A stretch of 64,000 bases of DNA from Eurosta solidaginis (Eukaryota > Arthropoda > Insecta > Diptera > Tephritidae), in contig NC_090322.1 of assembly GCF_040869045.1 (NCBI RefSeq), positions 171,754,672 through 171,818,671 of the forward strand, read 5' to 3'. The position numbers and the translations under genes were made by a program. Shown here one piece after another: positions 1 through 11,620 of the stretch. The notes under the pieces were generated by a model, which ran no database searches, was not told where the DNA came from, and saw nothing but the letters and a program-made list of their open reading frames with translations. How positions within the stretch are numbered: position 1 is the first letter of the stretch; the number at the start of each line of letters is the position of its first letter.

Positions 1-1010
1 AATTAACTAAACTGATAAAATAAGTGATCGATGAGTTATACACTTTATTCACGAGTTATCGGTTGGTTATCGAAAAGGTTGCGTTAAGTTATCGGTCTTT
101 TATCCAAGATTTCATTATCGAAAATTTATCGTTTATTTATTGAGAAAATATCTATTTTTAACGGGTTTTAGCGGCATCACAGCGATTTGTTATCGGAAGT
201 TTTAATGGTTTGTTAAAGAAACATTATCTAATAGCTATCACAAAAATTAACGTTTTGATATCGAAAATATATCGATTTTTTATCGTAAAGTTATCGCTTT
301 GTTATCAGAAACGTATTGATATGTTATCAGAAATTTATCGGTATGCTATCGAAAATTTATCAATTTGTTTGCGGAGTAGTAACAATTTTTTATCGACGTG
401 TTACCGAGTTATTGACATGTTTTCAGTATGTGAATGGAAAGTTATCTGATAGCTATCAAAAAGATATCGTTTTGCTATCGAAAAGTTATCGATTTGTTAT
501 CATAAAGTTATTGGTTTGCTATTGAACAGTTATCCATTTATTTGCGGAATGCTAACAATTTGATATCAAAAAGTTAGCAGTTCCTTATCGGAGTAATTTC
601 AGTGTTTTATTGACTTGTGGGCGATTTGTTATCGACAACTCATCGCTTTGTTATAAAACAGATATCGATAAAACTTCATTACAAAATCAATGAAATATTT
701 GTATCCTATTTAAGCAAGCCGATAAGAAACGAATAAAAAGTCGTTTACGCGGCTTAAACAAACCGATAACTAGACAATAATAATTTGCTATCGATAACAA
801 GCCGATAATGAGACAAAAACTTCTCAGTATCGATTGTTATCGATAAGAAGCCGACAATGCTTTTCTCAAAAAGGTCGCAGTTGTTTGTTTCTGCGGGAGT
901 TACCTCTGTGGTGGATGGGCTTTAACTTCAAGTCAAAATCTAATCTACTTAAAAACATTTGTTTTCTCGACATACAATTATACTCGAACTTCGCGAGTAC
1001 ATGATGCTCT
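1..1010 (+). repeat. TTATCG foldback element, copy A (cut by window edge)
   Basis: Bases 1-660 are a degenerate array of 11-bp words, mainly TTATCGATTTG and TTATCGAAAAG, which alternate to give a ~22-bp period. From about 690 to 870 the same word appears in reverse complement (CGATAA, as in GCCGATAAGAAAC), so the two parts can fold on each other. A non-repetitive tail at about 895-1010 (GTTACCTCTGTGGTGG, then ACATTTGTTTTCTCGA, then CGAACTTCGCGAGTAC) recurs after the other copies near 32560, 49990 and 52590. The short frames here are by-products of the repeat. Superfamily unknown. Confidence 0.75.
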
Positions 1011-1093
1011 AGAGATTCGTTTTCCTAATAGATAAATATCTTCAAAAAACGCTTTGATACAATACTCAGCCGAGTGCTATACCGATTTATTAT

Positions 1094-1842
1094 TATACTC
1101 AGCTTAGCAGAGCTCACAGAGTATATTAATTTTGTTCGCATAACGGTACACCGAAATGGCATAAACTAATCGAGATAGATATAGACTTCTATATATCAAA
1201 ATGATCTGGGCGAAAAAAGAAATTCATTTAGCCATGTCCGTCCGTCCGTTTGTCTGCCCGTAAACACGATAACTTGAGTAAATTTTGAAGTATCTTAATG
1301 AAATTTCATATGTAAGTTCCTCAGCACCCATCTCAGATCGCTATTTAAAATGAGCTAAATCGGACTATAACCACGCCCACTTTTTCGATATCGAAAACTT
1401 TTGGAAAACCGAAAAAGTGCGATAATTCATTACCAAAGGCGGGTAAAGGGATGAAACTTGGGAGATGGGTTGACCGTATGACGCAGAATAGAAAATTAGT
1501 AAAATTTTGGACAATGGGCGTGGCACCGCCCACTTTTCAAATAAGGCAATTCAAAAGTTTTGCAAGCTGTAATTTGGCAGTCGTTGAAGATATCATGATG
1601 AAATTTGGCAGGAACATTACCCCTGTTACAATATGTGTTCCAAATTAGCAAAATCGGATGACGAACACGACGATAATGAACGCTTAACAAAAATTTTTAA
1701 AGTCAAATTTTGACAAAAAATTGAGTATTTTTACAGTATATAAGTAAATTATGTCAAGATTCCACTCCAACATTTGTCTCCAAAGCTCTCAACTGAGTAT
1801 GTTATGTTCGGGTACACCCAAAATTAGCCTTCCTTACTTGTT
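1094..1842 (+). mobile_element. DINE-1/Helentron-like non-autonomous element (family M), copy M1
   Basis: The left end TATACTCAGCTTAGCAGAGC carries a subterminal repeat. The right end has the hairpin-forming GTTCGGGTACACCC followed by CCTTCCTTACTTG. The interior has the blocks GCCATGTCCGTCCGTCCG (a GTCY microsatellite core), CACGATAACTTGAGTAAA and CCACGCCCACTTTTTCGATA, all shared with M2 and M4. No coding capacity. A GTCY core, subterminal inverted repeats and a 3' hairpin are hallmarks of the dipteran mini-me/DINE-1 group. The assignment is structural. Confidence 0.7.
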
Positions 1843-2968
1843 ATTATTAACAGCCATTGTTTTGAATTATTTACGAAATCACACTTACTCAATCCAAAAC
1901 TTTTCGATACACAGAAAATTCATTAAAGATAATTGCTATAAATCACTTTTTATTTGACATTATCCTCCTTAAGTTCTCTTTTTGTTACTTTGAGCCCGAA
2001 TTCCAAATATCAGCTCGGCAAACCCGGTGCAGCCTGCACTAATTTAAAAAGAAGCTGACACAAACAAAAGTTACACCTGCAAGGCAATATGAATGGTTAG
2101 CAATAACAGAATCAGCTAACTTGCAACACTTCATCAAGCAGTAAACAAAAAACAAAAAAAAAAAAAAACTTGAAACAAAATATCTACTTTTTTATTCTTC
2201 GATCTCCTTCCTTTCACTCCTCCTTACCTTAACTACTTAGCTCAACTCTGCGCTATTATGCAGAAAGATGCGAGAAATAATGAGATTTTGGTTGCACAAC
2301 TGTTGCTAACCGCATACGCCATGGCATGCCTGTTACACCTGCCCGAAGGCGTAGATGATTATGGCAAAGTTTTGACAAAATTGAATTTCAACAAATTTCG
2401 CTGCGTTAGCGCCAAATTGCAAACAACCAAAAAGGAGCTGGCATAAAATTGCAACAAACAACCAACGAACAAACGTAGGAACGGAAATGTTGTAGGGAGA
2501 ACAACAAAGCTGGCCGCCATATTGCAACATCAACAACAAGAACAATAGCTGCCGGTGTAGTAGCAACTGAAATTGGCAAAGCGTTTGTTTTGGTTTTATT
2601 GGAGCGCCCTTAGCGGCTTCATCAACAGAACGATTCTTTTAATCGATGCTGCATAAAAGTTTACAACAACAAAAAACGTGCTATTTTATTACTTTGCTAT
2701 TTTACACAAACACGCTGCCAACCATAATTAAAAGTTCTATAGTGTAGTGTGTATGCCTGTGTGTGTATGTGTGTATTCTTGTGCATCTCAAAAAACACTT
2801 GTGGCACAAATAATAATTAATTTAAATTGAATCATTTGGCGCGCACGATTTCTGAGCCAACTAATATTGGAAGGCGGCCAGCAAGCAAAGTTGAGCTGAG
2901 TAGAATCTCACTTAGGTAGCATTACTTCTTCCTCAATTCCTCCCACCCCCCTCCCCCCTCTAACTTTT
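1843..2968. other. Non-repetitive interval, no supported gene
   Basis: AT-rich sequence with an A-run near 2150, a (TG)n stretch near 2750-2780 and a C/T-rich stretch near 2930-2960. A 62-codon frame at 2258-2446 has balanced composition, but I recognise no family and no splice context. Intronic or intergenic DNA is likeliest. Confidence 0.4.
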
Positions 2969-4547
2969 TATACTCAGTTGAGCAGAGCTCACAGAGTATA
3001 ATAACTTTGATTGGATAACGGTTGGTTGTACAGGTATAAAGGAATCGAGATAGATATAGACTTCCATATATCAAAATGATCAGTATCGAAAAAAAATTTG
3101 ATTGAGCCATGTCCGTCCGTCCGTCCGTCCGTCAGTCCGCCCGTTAACACGATAACTTGAGTAAATTTTGGGATATCTTGATGAAATTTGGTATGTAGGT
3201 TCCTGGGCACTCATCTCAGATCGCTATTTAAAATGAACGATATCGGACTATAACCACGCCCACTTTTTCGATATCGAAAATTTCGAAAAATCGAAAAAGT
3301 GCGATAATTCATTACCAAAGGCGGATAAAGCGATGAAGCTTGGTAGGTGTGTTCAACTTATGACGCAGAATAGAAAATTAGTAAAATTTTGGACAATGGG
3401 CGTGACACCGCTTACTTTTAAAAGAAGGTAATTTAGAAGTTTTGCAATTTGTAATTTGGCAGTCGTTGAATATATCATGATGAAGTTTAGCAGGAACCTT
3501 ACTCCTATTACTATATGTATGCTTAATAAAAATTAGGAAAATCGGCGAACGACCGCGCCCACTTTTAAAAAAAAATTTTTTTAAAGTCAAATTAAAAAAA
3601 AAATATATTTAATATCTTTACAGTATATAAGTAAATTATGTCAACATTCAACTCCAGTAATGATATGGTGCAACAAAATACAAAAACAAAAGAAAATTTC
3701 AAAACGGGCGTGGCTCCGCCCTTTTTCATTCAATTTGTCTAGGATACTTTTAATGCCTTAAGTCGAACACAAATTTACCAATCCTTGTGAAATTTGGTAG
3801 GGGCTTAGATCCTAGGACGATAACTGTTTTCTGTTAAAAAGGGCGAAACCGGTTGAAGCCACGCCCAGTTTTTATACACAGTCGACCGGCTGTCCTTCCG
3901 CTCGGCCGTTACCTCGATAACTTGAGGAAAAATCGATATATCTTTACTAAACTCAGTTCTCGTAATTATCTGAACTCACTTTGTATTGGTATAAAAAATG
4001 GCTGAAATCCGACTATGACCACGCCCACTTTTTCAATATCGAAAATTACGAAAAATTTAAAAAACTCCATAATTCTATACCAAATACGAAAAAAGGGATG
4101 AAACATGTAAATTGGATTGGCTTATTGACGCAAAATATAACTTTAGAAAAAAACTTTGTAAAATGGGTGTGACACCTACCATATTAAGTAGAAGAAAATG
4201 AAAAAGTTCTGCAGGGCGAAATCAAAAGCCCTTGGAATGATGATAGTCTGGGTCACCCTGGTCCACATTTTGGTCGATATCTCGAAACCGCATTCACATA
4301 TACAACTACCACCACTCCCTTTTAAAACCCTCATTAATACCTTTCGTTTGATACTCATATCGTACAAACAAATTCTAGAGTCACCTTGGTCCACCTTTTA
4401 AAATACTCGTTAACACCTTTCATTTGATACACATGTCATACAATCACGTTCCAAGGTTACCCTAGGTTCATTTTCCTACTTGGTGGTTTTCCCTTATTTA
4501 GTATGTAATGTTCGGTTACACCCGAACTTAGCCTTCCTTACTTGTTT
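2969..4547 (+). mobile_element. DINE-1/Helentron-like element (family M), copy M2, near full length
   Basis: Starts TATACTCAGTTGAGCAGAGC. The GTCY core (CCGTCCGTCCGTCCGTC) is at about 3110-3135, followed by the CACGATAACTTGAG block and several CCACGCCCACTTTT blocks. It ends GTTCGGTTACACCCGAAC (hairpin), then TTAGCCTTCCTTACTTG. About 1.5-2 copies of the 130-bp monomer lie at 4215-4450 (GGTCCAC, GATATCTCGAAACC, TTTGATACTCATATCGTAC). This is the best reference in the window for the unexpanded form of the element expanded at 58839-63870. Non-coding. Confidence 0.75.
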
Positions 4548-4935
4548 TAAGTTCCCTTTAACTTTTTTCTATGTTCGACTACTTTTTGTTATTGTAACGC
4601 CACTGGTACGCGCAACGAACCATCAAATGTAAAGAGAACTTAAGAAAGTTGCTAAAAAGCATTAAGCGGCAATTAATTTGTTAAATGAGATTTTACACCA
4701 ACAACGCTTGGTTTGAATGGGAAGCACATAGAAGCAGCAGCATTTGTGTTCGCATATTGAAATTGAGCATGAAAAACATTTAGTAAAACAAATATCTGAA
4801 ACAAATTGTAAATATCAAAATCGGTCTAATATTAATATCAATAAAATTTGATATAAAACTTTTTTTGGATTATGAGGAGTGAGGTCATTTGCAAATGGGG
4901 TAACAAATAAAATAATAAATATTTGCAAGCATCCC
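4548..4935. other. Unassigned interval
   Basis: AT-rich sequence between M2 and a LINE fragment. I see no gene or repeat structure. Confidence 0.4.
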
Positions 4936-5410
4936 CGATATGGTCGCTACATCCCCGATAAGAAGCAACAGGCCTGCGAAAATACTGCCCTCAGAACCGC
5001 TATGGTTATGAGGAAATATGAAGCCAAAAACACAAGCAGGCCCTCAGTGAACTCCACAAACAGGCGTCGGACCTCTATGCCAGGAATTTCCCGGTGAATC
5101 CTATACTCAAAGAACAATACCCAAAACTTGCAGAAGAGGAACGCACGCTCCCTAGGGAAACGCGAGTCACTCTAGCTCAACATCGATCTAGATACTATAA
5201 CAGGTTAAACTCTTACCTATCTAGAATGACACAAACCATCTCCTCAACTGTATTGTGGAACTAACGGCTCTAACACCCCTCTCGTTATGGTCCACCTCTG
5301 TTGAAACAGCAAGTTTCCTTGGACTCCCGTTAGAGGTTTGATGGCAATTTGTGATCGGTCGCAGCTATTGGATGGAGCGAAGCACTGCTACAACAACAAC
5401 AACAACAGGT
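4936..5410 (+). pseudogene. Jockey-like LINE ORF2 C-terminus with (CAA)n tail
   Basis: Reading across frameshifts gives the usual C-terminal tail of Jockey-type ORF2: NPILKEQYPKLAEEERTLPR, then RVTLAQHRSRYYNRLNSYLS, then after a break LTPLSLWSTSVETASFLGLP. In intact relatives this part follows the reverse transcriptase and carries a Cys/His zinc-knuckle region, which is mostly lost here. The 3' UTR (GGTCGCAGCTATTGG, GGAGCGAAGCACTGCTA) leads into ACAACAACAACAACAACA at about 5390-5407. A related 3' end lies reversed at 31541-31680. This is a 5'-truncated dead copy; the clade is by motif memory only. Confidence 0.7.
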
Positions 5411-5469
5411 TATTTGCAATGTAAAGAATTTCATGTGAAAAGTCAATTTAGTTTTTACCTATTAAGTAG

Positions 5470-5560
5470 TCAGAACTCGGGAAGGCGAAATCCTTCTCGT
5501 GGCGTAGCTTCTGCGAAAACGTGGAGAGTTTCAAGGAATATCTCGTGGGCTACGATTCGC
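5470..5560 (+). pseudogene. LINE ORF2 fragment (endonuclease-RT linker)
   Basis: One frame reads SFSWRSFCENVESFKEYLVG. This resembles the SWR-FCE motif between endonuclease and reverse transcriptase in Jockey/R1-type LINEs. Only about 30 residues are recognisable before the match fades. A 96-codon frame at 5351-5641 runs over it in another phase and is not the coding frame. Confidence 0.4.
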
Positions 5561-5761
5561 GCTGTTTACGGTCTGAAGAATATCAATGTTATTCTTGGCG
5601 ATGTGCGGCGAAGAATCCTTGAAGCTTATACTGGACAATAATTTTCCGTCGGTCGTCGAAGAGTGAGAAGCTTGGTGGAGCGACTTAAGTTCGACGACCT
5701 TATGACCGCTTCAAATGGTCATAAGGGCAATTGGCCTGATAATCACTTTAAATTAATTAAA

Positions 5762-6115
5762 TAAATAAATGTAAGGCGCTATAGCCTCCGAAGAGATGTT
5801 AGGCCGAGCTTCACTTGAAATTTGCGTCGTGCTCCGTTTTAGTTTTTCCTACAAATTGGCGGTACGGGACCTACTTGTTTTATGCCGACCCCGAACGGAA
5901 TCTGCAAGGCAGACGACTTTTCACTGAGAGCTCTTCATGACAGAAATACAATCGGAGTACTTGCCAAACACTCCCGAGGAGAAAACCCATTTAGAAAAAT
6001 GTTCTTCTAATTGGAAAACCTTGTTTGTAAAATTCTGATGTTGTTTTGACCGGGGTGTGAACCCAGAATCTTCGGTGTGGTAGGCGGATCACGCTACCAT
6101 TACACCACGGCGGCC
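5762..6115 (-). mobile_element. tRNA-derived SINE, copy 1
   Basis: On the minus strand a tRNA-like head at about 6115-6046 has an A box (TGGTGTAATGGTAGCG) and a B box (GGTTCACACCC) at tRNA spacing. A ~280-bp body follows (TGCAGATTCCGTTCGG, CGGCATAAAACAAGTAGG, TCTTCGGAGGCTATAGCGCC) and then an ATTT-repeat tail. The flanks share CACTTTAAATT (left) and CACTTGAAATT (right), a plausible ~11-bp target-site duplication. A second copy lies at 17903-18245. Transcription by RNA polymerase III and mobilisation by a partner LINE are inferred. Confidence 0.8.
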
Positions 6116-6289
6116 GCCACTTGAAATTTTTATAAGACCTTTTTAAATTCGACGTTTGATCTCATAACCAATGAATTGAGATCACATCATAAACCGTAGG
6201 ATGAGCTATCCTGCGGTCATATGAAGTGTTATAAGGTGAATCGATGTTATGGCTGTTGAAATTATGTCACCCCTATAGAATGCTACTTA

Positions 6290-6600
6290 CAGAGCACTCG
6301 GACACAGTATCGCGATGAACAATACAAAACTTCCTAAATTTCAGTACCTGCCTAGTGCTACACACTTGCAAAAGAATTGCTGCATTGCTTTCTTACAAAT
6401 GCTGCACACAGTACTGCTACGGGATGTCTCAGCAGGTTCAACTCTTACTTGCCCACGTGTGATGTGTCCCCACATGATATCAACCATCTTTCCATTTTAA
6501 TATGAAACCTACCAGCTTCCATATGGTCCACCCCTGTTAGAACTTCTAGTCCTCAGACTTCTGTTAGATGACTTTGATAACAACTTCTGAGTGGTTGCAC
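6290..6600 (+). pseudogene. Degenerate Jockey-like LINE 3' end
   Basis: One frame reads CLSRFNSYLPTCDVSPHDIN, matching the zinc-knuckle region of Jockey ORF2 (consensus-like RLNSYLS, CPDC, SPHDTNHLFNCP). The following CATATGGTCCACCCCTGTTA and GAGTGGTTGCACCCATTGAG align with the 3' UTR at 5290-5385. There are many stops and indels. Probably an older copy of the same or a sister family. Confidence 0.5.
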
Positions 6601-6659
6601 CCATTGAGTGTGATATTATTATCTGTTCAGAGAAGAAGTCGGCCCTCAAACCGCAGTCC

Positions 6660-8428
6660 ATTTTAGTCCGATACGTGTAGAGTGAAATGACATTATTAAG
6701 GTGGACAATATTTTGCAGGGTTAGCTGGCCATGGTGACCAGGTGGATGGCATCATTCGGACTGGCTATAAACCCTAACAAAATGGTAATATTTCTTTTTA
6801 AAAAATAAGTGAGTTATTTTCCTAACGTTGCCCACGTTTCAGAAAGCGCTGGACTCGTATTGGTTGGTACTGTCTAATGAAGGCAAATTCGAACTATTCC
6901 GCGTAAGAAGCCTGGGTAGCATATATATAAGGTAGAGCTCAACTCGATAATCCACACTGACTGGAGTCAAAGTATCTTTTCGACCCTGCAGAGAAAATAA
7001 AAGACAGTTACGCAAAGCACGAATATCGTGCTACAGCTTTAATTTCTTCCCCGAACTGGTGCTAATAGCATGCAGAGTGGGACAATTGGTAGCCACGCTA
7101 ATGCCAACTGCGCTTAAGTACGAGCGACGATCTCGGAACCGCTAAACCAATTGAGAACGAGTCGAAAAGTTCTTGGCCATTTCGTAGAACACCACAATGT
7201 TAAGAGTGCCTGTTGAAAATATTACTGGTAATGAATTATCACATTTTTTTGCATTTCATGAAACTTTTTATATCGAAAAGTCATCGCTCAATTTCTCTCA
7301 CTTTCTATACCAGTCTAATCCCAGCTGGGGGAAATACAGTACAGGGGCTAATAAGGAAAGAGAACGAGGAATGGTTACGTAGTAGTAGTGAATAGTTCCT
7401 TGAAGCGCTTTTCGCCGCACAGATGGTACATTCTCTGCCATGCTACAAATCTCCAGTACAGCGATCGTCGAATGATACAAAATAATATTGAACGGGTGCA
7501 TACAACTGAATCGCATCTCCTGCACTTCAGGATATACAAACCTGGGTATCTAATGTCGGGTTTAGCGCCAACATGCAGAGGACAAATACAATATTGTTTA
7601 CCAGGAGGTACATGGTCCCGAATCTGATTAGGCCTAAACTATGAGGAGTGACCCTGCAGTGTAGACCTTGTACCAATTACTTAGGAATCATTCAACGTGG
7701 AGGAGAGAGTGAAGAAGGCCTCTACGGCACTTTATGTATTTAACAGAATGCTGGGGTGTACGTGGTCGATCGCTCTCTCTCTCTCCCTCATTGGATTTTT
7801 ACAGCGATTGTAATGCCCACACTATACTATAGATTTCTTCTTTGGTAAACGACCGCATAAAAAAGAACCTACCTCAAAAAATTACAGGGGGTATACAGGT
7901 TATCAATGTTTAACATAACGGCTGCACTATACGACATTCATATATACCAGCTGGCGTAGAACATAGTGTTGACAACTGCAACGAGACTCAGTGCCTCGGG
8001 GCAGCTTAGGCACAGACCATACGACCATAATAGTATAGCGTTAACAAACATTGGACGAGCAGAGTACCTAGCTCCCTATCTGCGCTTCGATGGGTCTATT
8101 AAAGCCACAATACTGTATAAACTCTCTACAGGGCAGACGAGGCGGTACACTTAAACACCGATAGCTCCAAAGTAATGGAAGGAGTAGGTTATGCAGTATA
8201 CTACGCTCTTCAAGAAATAAACACGTCCTACAACCTGCCAGGCGGAAGTAGTAGTCGTAACTAAAGCAGTAAGAACAATGGAAAAAAATAGCTGAAACTG
8301 TAGACGCGTCAGACTTACATTAACAGCAATGCAGCAATTAAGGCAATAATCTCGCAGAGCACAACATATGAATGTGTGTTACAGAAGTCCCTAGAAAGAA
8401 TCAGCATAGGTAGAAATATATAGCTATA
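6660..8428 (+). pseudogene. LINE ORF2 remnant (RT thumb to RNase H), 5' part of a split copy
   Basis: Recognisable islands in order: WMASFGLAINPNKMVIFLFK (RT palm/thumb, ~6740-6800); NVEERVKKASTALYVFNRML then GCTWSI (~7695-7770); ATRLSASGQLRHRPYDHNSI (~7975-8035); DSSKVMEGVGYAVYY and NSNAAIKAIISQSTTYECVL (RNase H core, ~8160-8390). In I/R1-type LINEs these islands are one ORF2 with an RNase H domain. Numerous stops and frameshifts show it is dead. The copy breaks at 8428 and resumes at 10919, with two Helitrons between. The stretch at about 7060-7640 does not align to a LINE and may be another insertion. Confidence 0.65.
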
Positions 8429-9527
8429 CTAGAAGACCCCGCAGACGTTACTCTGCCCTAAATTTGGCCTATCTACATACATTTTAATAAGCTTTCTCTG
8501 TCTGACTCTGCCCTCCCCCCCTCTTCACTTTTACCTAATCCTTTTATTCACTCCTCCCTCCGTCTTTTTCGCTTCACCTTCGTCTCATTCTATCTCTTTC
8601 TCAATCTCTTTCTCCCACTCTCTTTTCTCTTCTCTCAATTTCTTCTCATTCTTCTGCATCCCTTATTGCCTGTCCCAGCCCCAGTCCTAGTCCTAATCTC
8701 AGTCCCAGTCCGTCTATGGATAATATACTACTCTGTACTAAAGCTCTCATCAACAGCTTTCATTTGATATCCATATTCTATAAACACATTCTAGGGGTAC
8801 TCGAGTCCACGTTTCGGCCTATATCTCGAGACCCTGTACGTCGATCGCAACCAACCTATGTAGTAACCACCGCGTGAGGTTTACGCAACTTGTGTGAAGG
8901 TTTGAACAAAATCGACAGACGCATCTCTTCAAACACCGGCGACCAACTAACACACATTTTGGGCTTTCTTTTTACATATGTATATAGATGTTCATTTTTC
9001 ACACTTCATTACAATGTTAAAACGAAATTCATATTTTCGTTGCTTTTGAAATTCGGCTTAAAAATTGCACATGGAACAACTAAAGACTCTGCTGAATAAA
9101 AAAAAATTTCATAGTACCTCTAAATCGCGGACCTCCTCAGAAATCCAGGGCCCGGGGCTAATCCCCCCCCCCCCCCCCCCCTACGTTCTCGGCGGGCCTG
9201 GTGATGTGCTATACTTGATATCATTCGCTATAATATTTTTTATTGATAAGCACGTTGTTTAATTAAACACCAACCAATTACATGGAAGTATATCCGCACC
9301 ACCTGAAAATGTGAGTGCCGGTGCGTATACGTAACATTTTATTATTATTATATTTATTATTATTTTATTATTATTATTATTGCGACTATAAACTGAGATA
9401 TAACCTATCCTATATTTCAAGTTAGATCGAACAACACACGGGGTGCAAAAGAAATTCAAAATCAGTTCAGTAGCTGAGGAGTCCATCGGGAACAAACATA
9501 GTGACACGTGATTTTTATATATTAAGA
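8429..9527 (-). mobile_element. Non-autonomous Helitron, copy D1
   Basis: On the minus strand it starts TCTTAATATATAAAAATC and ends with a GGCAG...CTGCC hairpin, ~9 nt, then CTAG, with T in the flank. These are canonical Helitron ends: 5' TC, 3' hairpin plus CTRR, insertion between A and T. The interior has C/T-rich stretches (8500-8690), one 129-bp monomer (~8740-8850), a run of about 20 C at 9160-9181 and (TTA)n at 9340-9385. No Rep/helicase coding. D2 abuts directly. Confidence 0.8.
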
Positions 9528-10918
9528 CTAGCAGACCCGGAAGACGTTGTTCTGCCCTAAATTTGGCCTATCTGCCCTACCACTCTACACTTTTTCCTAA
9601 TCTTTTTATTCACTCCTCCCTCCGTCATCTCCATCTTCATCTCATTCTATCTCTTTTTAAGTCTCCTTCTCTCTTTTCTCTTCTCTAAGGTTTTCTCCTT
9701 CTTCTTCATCTGTTATTGCCAGTCCCAGAGGGTGGTATGTATTTTGTTCCAGTCCCATTCCGAGCCTCAGTCCCAGTCCCACCCCGAGTCTCAGTCCCAG
9801 TCCTAGTCCTAATCCCAGTCCCAGTCCGCCTCTGGTATACTTCCCGGAAAAAAGCATCGTAAATACTAATATAGGCAAATTTATATATGAAATTTCAGGC
9901 AAATCGAATAGGACGTATGTAAATGGGTATGTGGGTATTATTAATTCTTGTCTTGCATATTTTTCAGTTTTGCCTAGTTGATGCGACTAAATCGAATATC
10001 GCAATGAACTTTAGAGCTCTCAGCAACAGCTTTCATTTGATATCCATAATACACACACATTCTAGGGGTATTTGATACCCATAATATAAAAAACATTCTA
10101 GGTGTATCCGGGTCCATGTTTTGGCCTATATCTCGAGACACTAGTCACCCAGCGGCGCAAAATTTACTCTGTATTATAGCACACATCAACAGCTTCAATT
10201 TGATACCCATAATATAAAAACACATTCTAGGTGTATCCGGGTCCATGTTTTGGCCTATATCTCGAGACCGTAGTCACCCAGCGGTGTAAAACTTACTCTG
10301 TACTAAAGCATACATCAACAGCTTCAATTTTATACCCATAATGTAAAAACACATTCTAGATGTATCCGGGTCCACGTTTTGGGCTATATATCGAGACCCT
10401 AGCCTCCCAGTTGTATGAAAATTATCCTGTACTATAGCACTCATCAACAGCTTTCATTTGATACCCATATTGTATAAACACATTCTAGGGGTAACCGGGT
10501 CCACGTTTTGGGCTATATCTCGAGACCCTAGCCTCCCAGTTGTATGAAAATTATCCTGTACTATAGCACTCATCAACAGCTTTCATTTGATATCCATATT
10601 GTACAAACACATTCTAGGGGTACCCGGGTTCACTTTTTGGCCTATATCTCGAGAACCTAGTCACCCAGGGGTATGAAAATTATCCTGTCTATAGCGCTCA
10701 TCAACAGCTTTAATTTGATATCCATATTGTATAAACACATTCTAGGGGTACCCGGGTGGACGTTTTGATCAGACCCTAGGCACGTAGCGAAAAAAAGGTA
10801 GACGTTGGCCAATTCTCAGACCTACCCAATATGCTCACAAAATTTCATGAGAATCGGTTCAGCCGTTTCGAAGGAGTTCAGCCTCTAAAACCGTGACAGA
10901 AGAATTTTATATATTAGA
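9528..10918 (-). mobile_element. Non-autonomous Helitron, copy D2, tandem to D1
   Basis: On the plus strand it begins CTAGCAGACCCGGAAGACG and ends ATTTTATATATTAGA, so its minus-strand 5' end is TCTAATATATAAAAT. It joins D1 with no host base between: the CTAG of D2 is followed at once by the TC of D1. It differs from D1 by a ~750-bp tandem array (10018-10785). The 5' subterminal GTGAGAATCGGTTCAGCCG-type block is shared in diverged form with D1 and D3. Non-coding. Confidence 0.8.
10018..10785 (-). repeat. ~129-bp tandem array inside Helitron D2 (about 6 units)
   Basis: CATCAACAGCTT landmarks recur at about 10185, 10314, 10442, 10571 and 10699, a period of 128-129 bp, with a partial first unit from 10018. 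On the plus strand each unit carries TTTGATATCCATATTGTA, ACACATTCTAGGGGTA, CCGGGTCCACGTTTTGG and CCTATATCTCGAGACCC. D1 and D3 have only one unit, so the array expanded in this copy. Half of the unit is homologous to the 130-bp repeat of family M. Confidence 0.85.
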
Positions 10919-11445
10919 TATATTGGGAATACATGGAAATGGAAACGCGGATAAGCCAACTAAAGTGGGCGCGCCCCTTGAAGCTCGTATCGTAGACGTG
11001 CCAATTAGATCTATCAAGGTTGAAAAAAGGCGAGAAATGCACATTCGACCAACAGTAGAGCCGTGGAACCAAGCGCGTGGCTGCAAAGTGTTAAAGATCA
11101 TGTGCAGGTCTTTCAATTATAGACTAACAAAGTTACTCTTATCATTGAAAAGAGGGAACTGTAGGCTCATGATGAGTATTCGTAGACACTACCTTCTCGC
11201 ATCACATGCTTAGGCCTAGTGAGTGGTAGCAGAGGTAGAAAGTACGAATTGGAGGAGAAAACGATCGAGCACGTCTAGAAAAACAATTAGCATAGAAAAT
11301 GCTTCTGGTATATGCCAAGAGGGACAAAGTTGTTTTACAACTGAGCACCTGATTTTTGATTGGGTTTTGCAGTTCTGTTGATTGGCAAACTTCTAGTAAC
11401 GCATCAGAAAAATTTCGATGCTGATAGTGTTGATATATTGAAATC
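10919..11445 (+). pseudogene. LINE ORF2 remnant, 3' part of the split copy
   Basis: Resumes in frame with 8428. After GRNI, a stop and LY, the join reads ILGIHGNGNADKPTKVGAPL, the end of the RNase H domain (WVPGHxGIxGNExAD in intact relatives). It continues VEPWNQARGCKVLKIMCRSF and RLTKLLLSLKRGNCRLMMSI, then after a stop CFTTEHLIFDWVLQF (zinc-knuckle tail). A fragment with the same WTKARGCRISKSMC motif lies reversed at 27706-27880. Dead copy. Confidence 0.7.
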
Positions 11446-11620
11446 CATATCTATCTCGATTCCTATATACCGTTAGAACAATATTCTTGTTTTCAACTAC
11501 ACGCTGGGTATACAAAATTTCACTTTATTTTACAACCCGTTTTCATCACCTTTCGTTTTACTACTCATAGCGTAAAAACTCATTCCAGGACTATCCTTAC
11601 TTCACATTAGGCACTTACTT
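11446..11620. repeat. Relic of family M and one stray 130-bp-type monomer
   Basis: TCCATATCTATCTCGATTCC at ~11449 matches the reversed end block of family M (as near 63780). ATCACCTTTCGTTTTACTAC and CTCATAGCGTAAAAACTCAT (~11545-11590) align loosely with the monomer. Short and diverged. Confidence 0.35.

Noticed and set aside
1..860. CRISPR-like array of short regular repeats
   Set aside because: No constant repeat with variable spacers; the words are degenerate, ~11 bp, contiguous, and the setting is animal nuclear DNA.
9657..9902. Gly/Leu repeat protein on the minus strand (GLGLGLGL)
   Set aside because: Translation of the CAGTCC-rich block inside Helitron D2; the matching frames at 53927-54417 arise the same way in D3.
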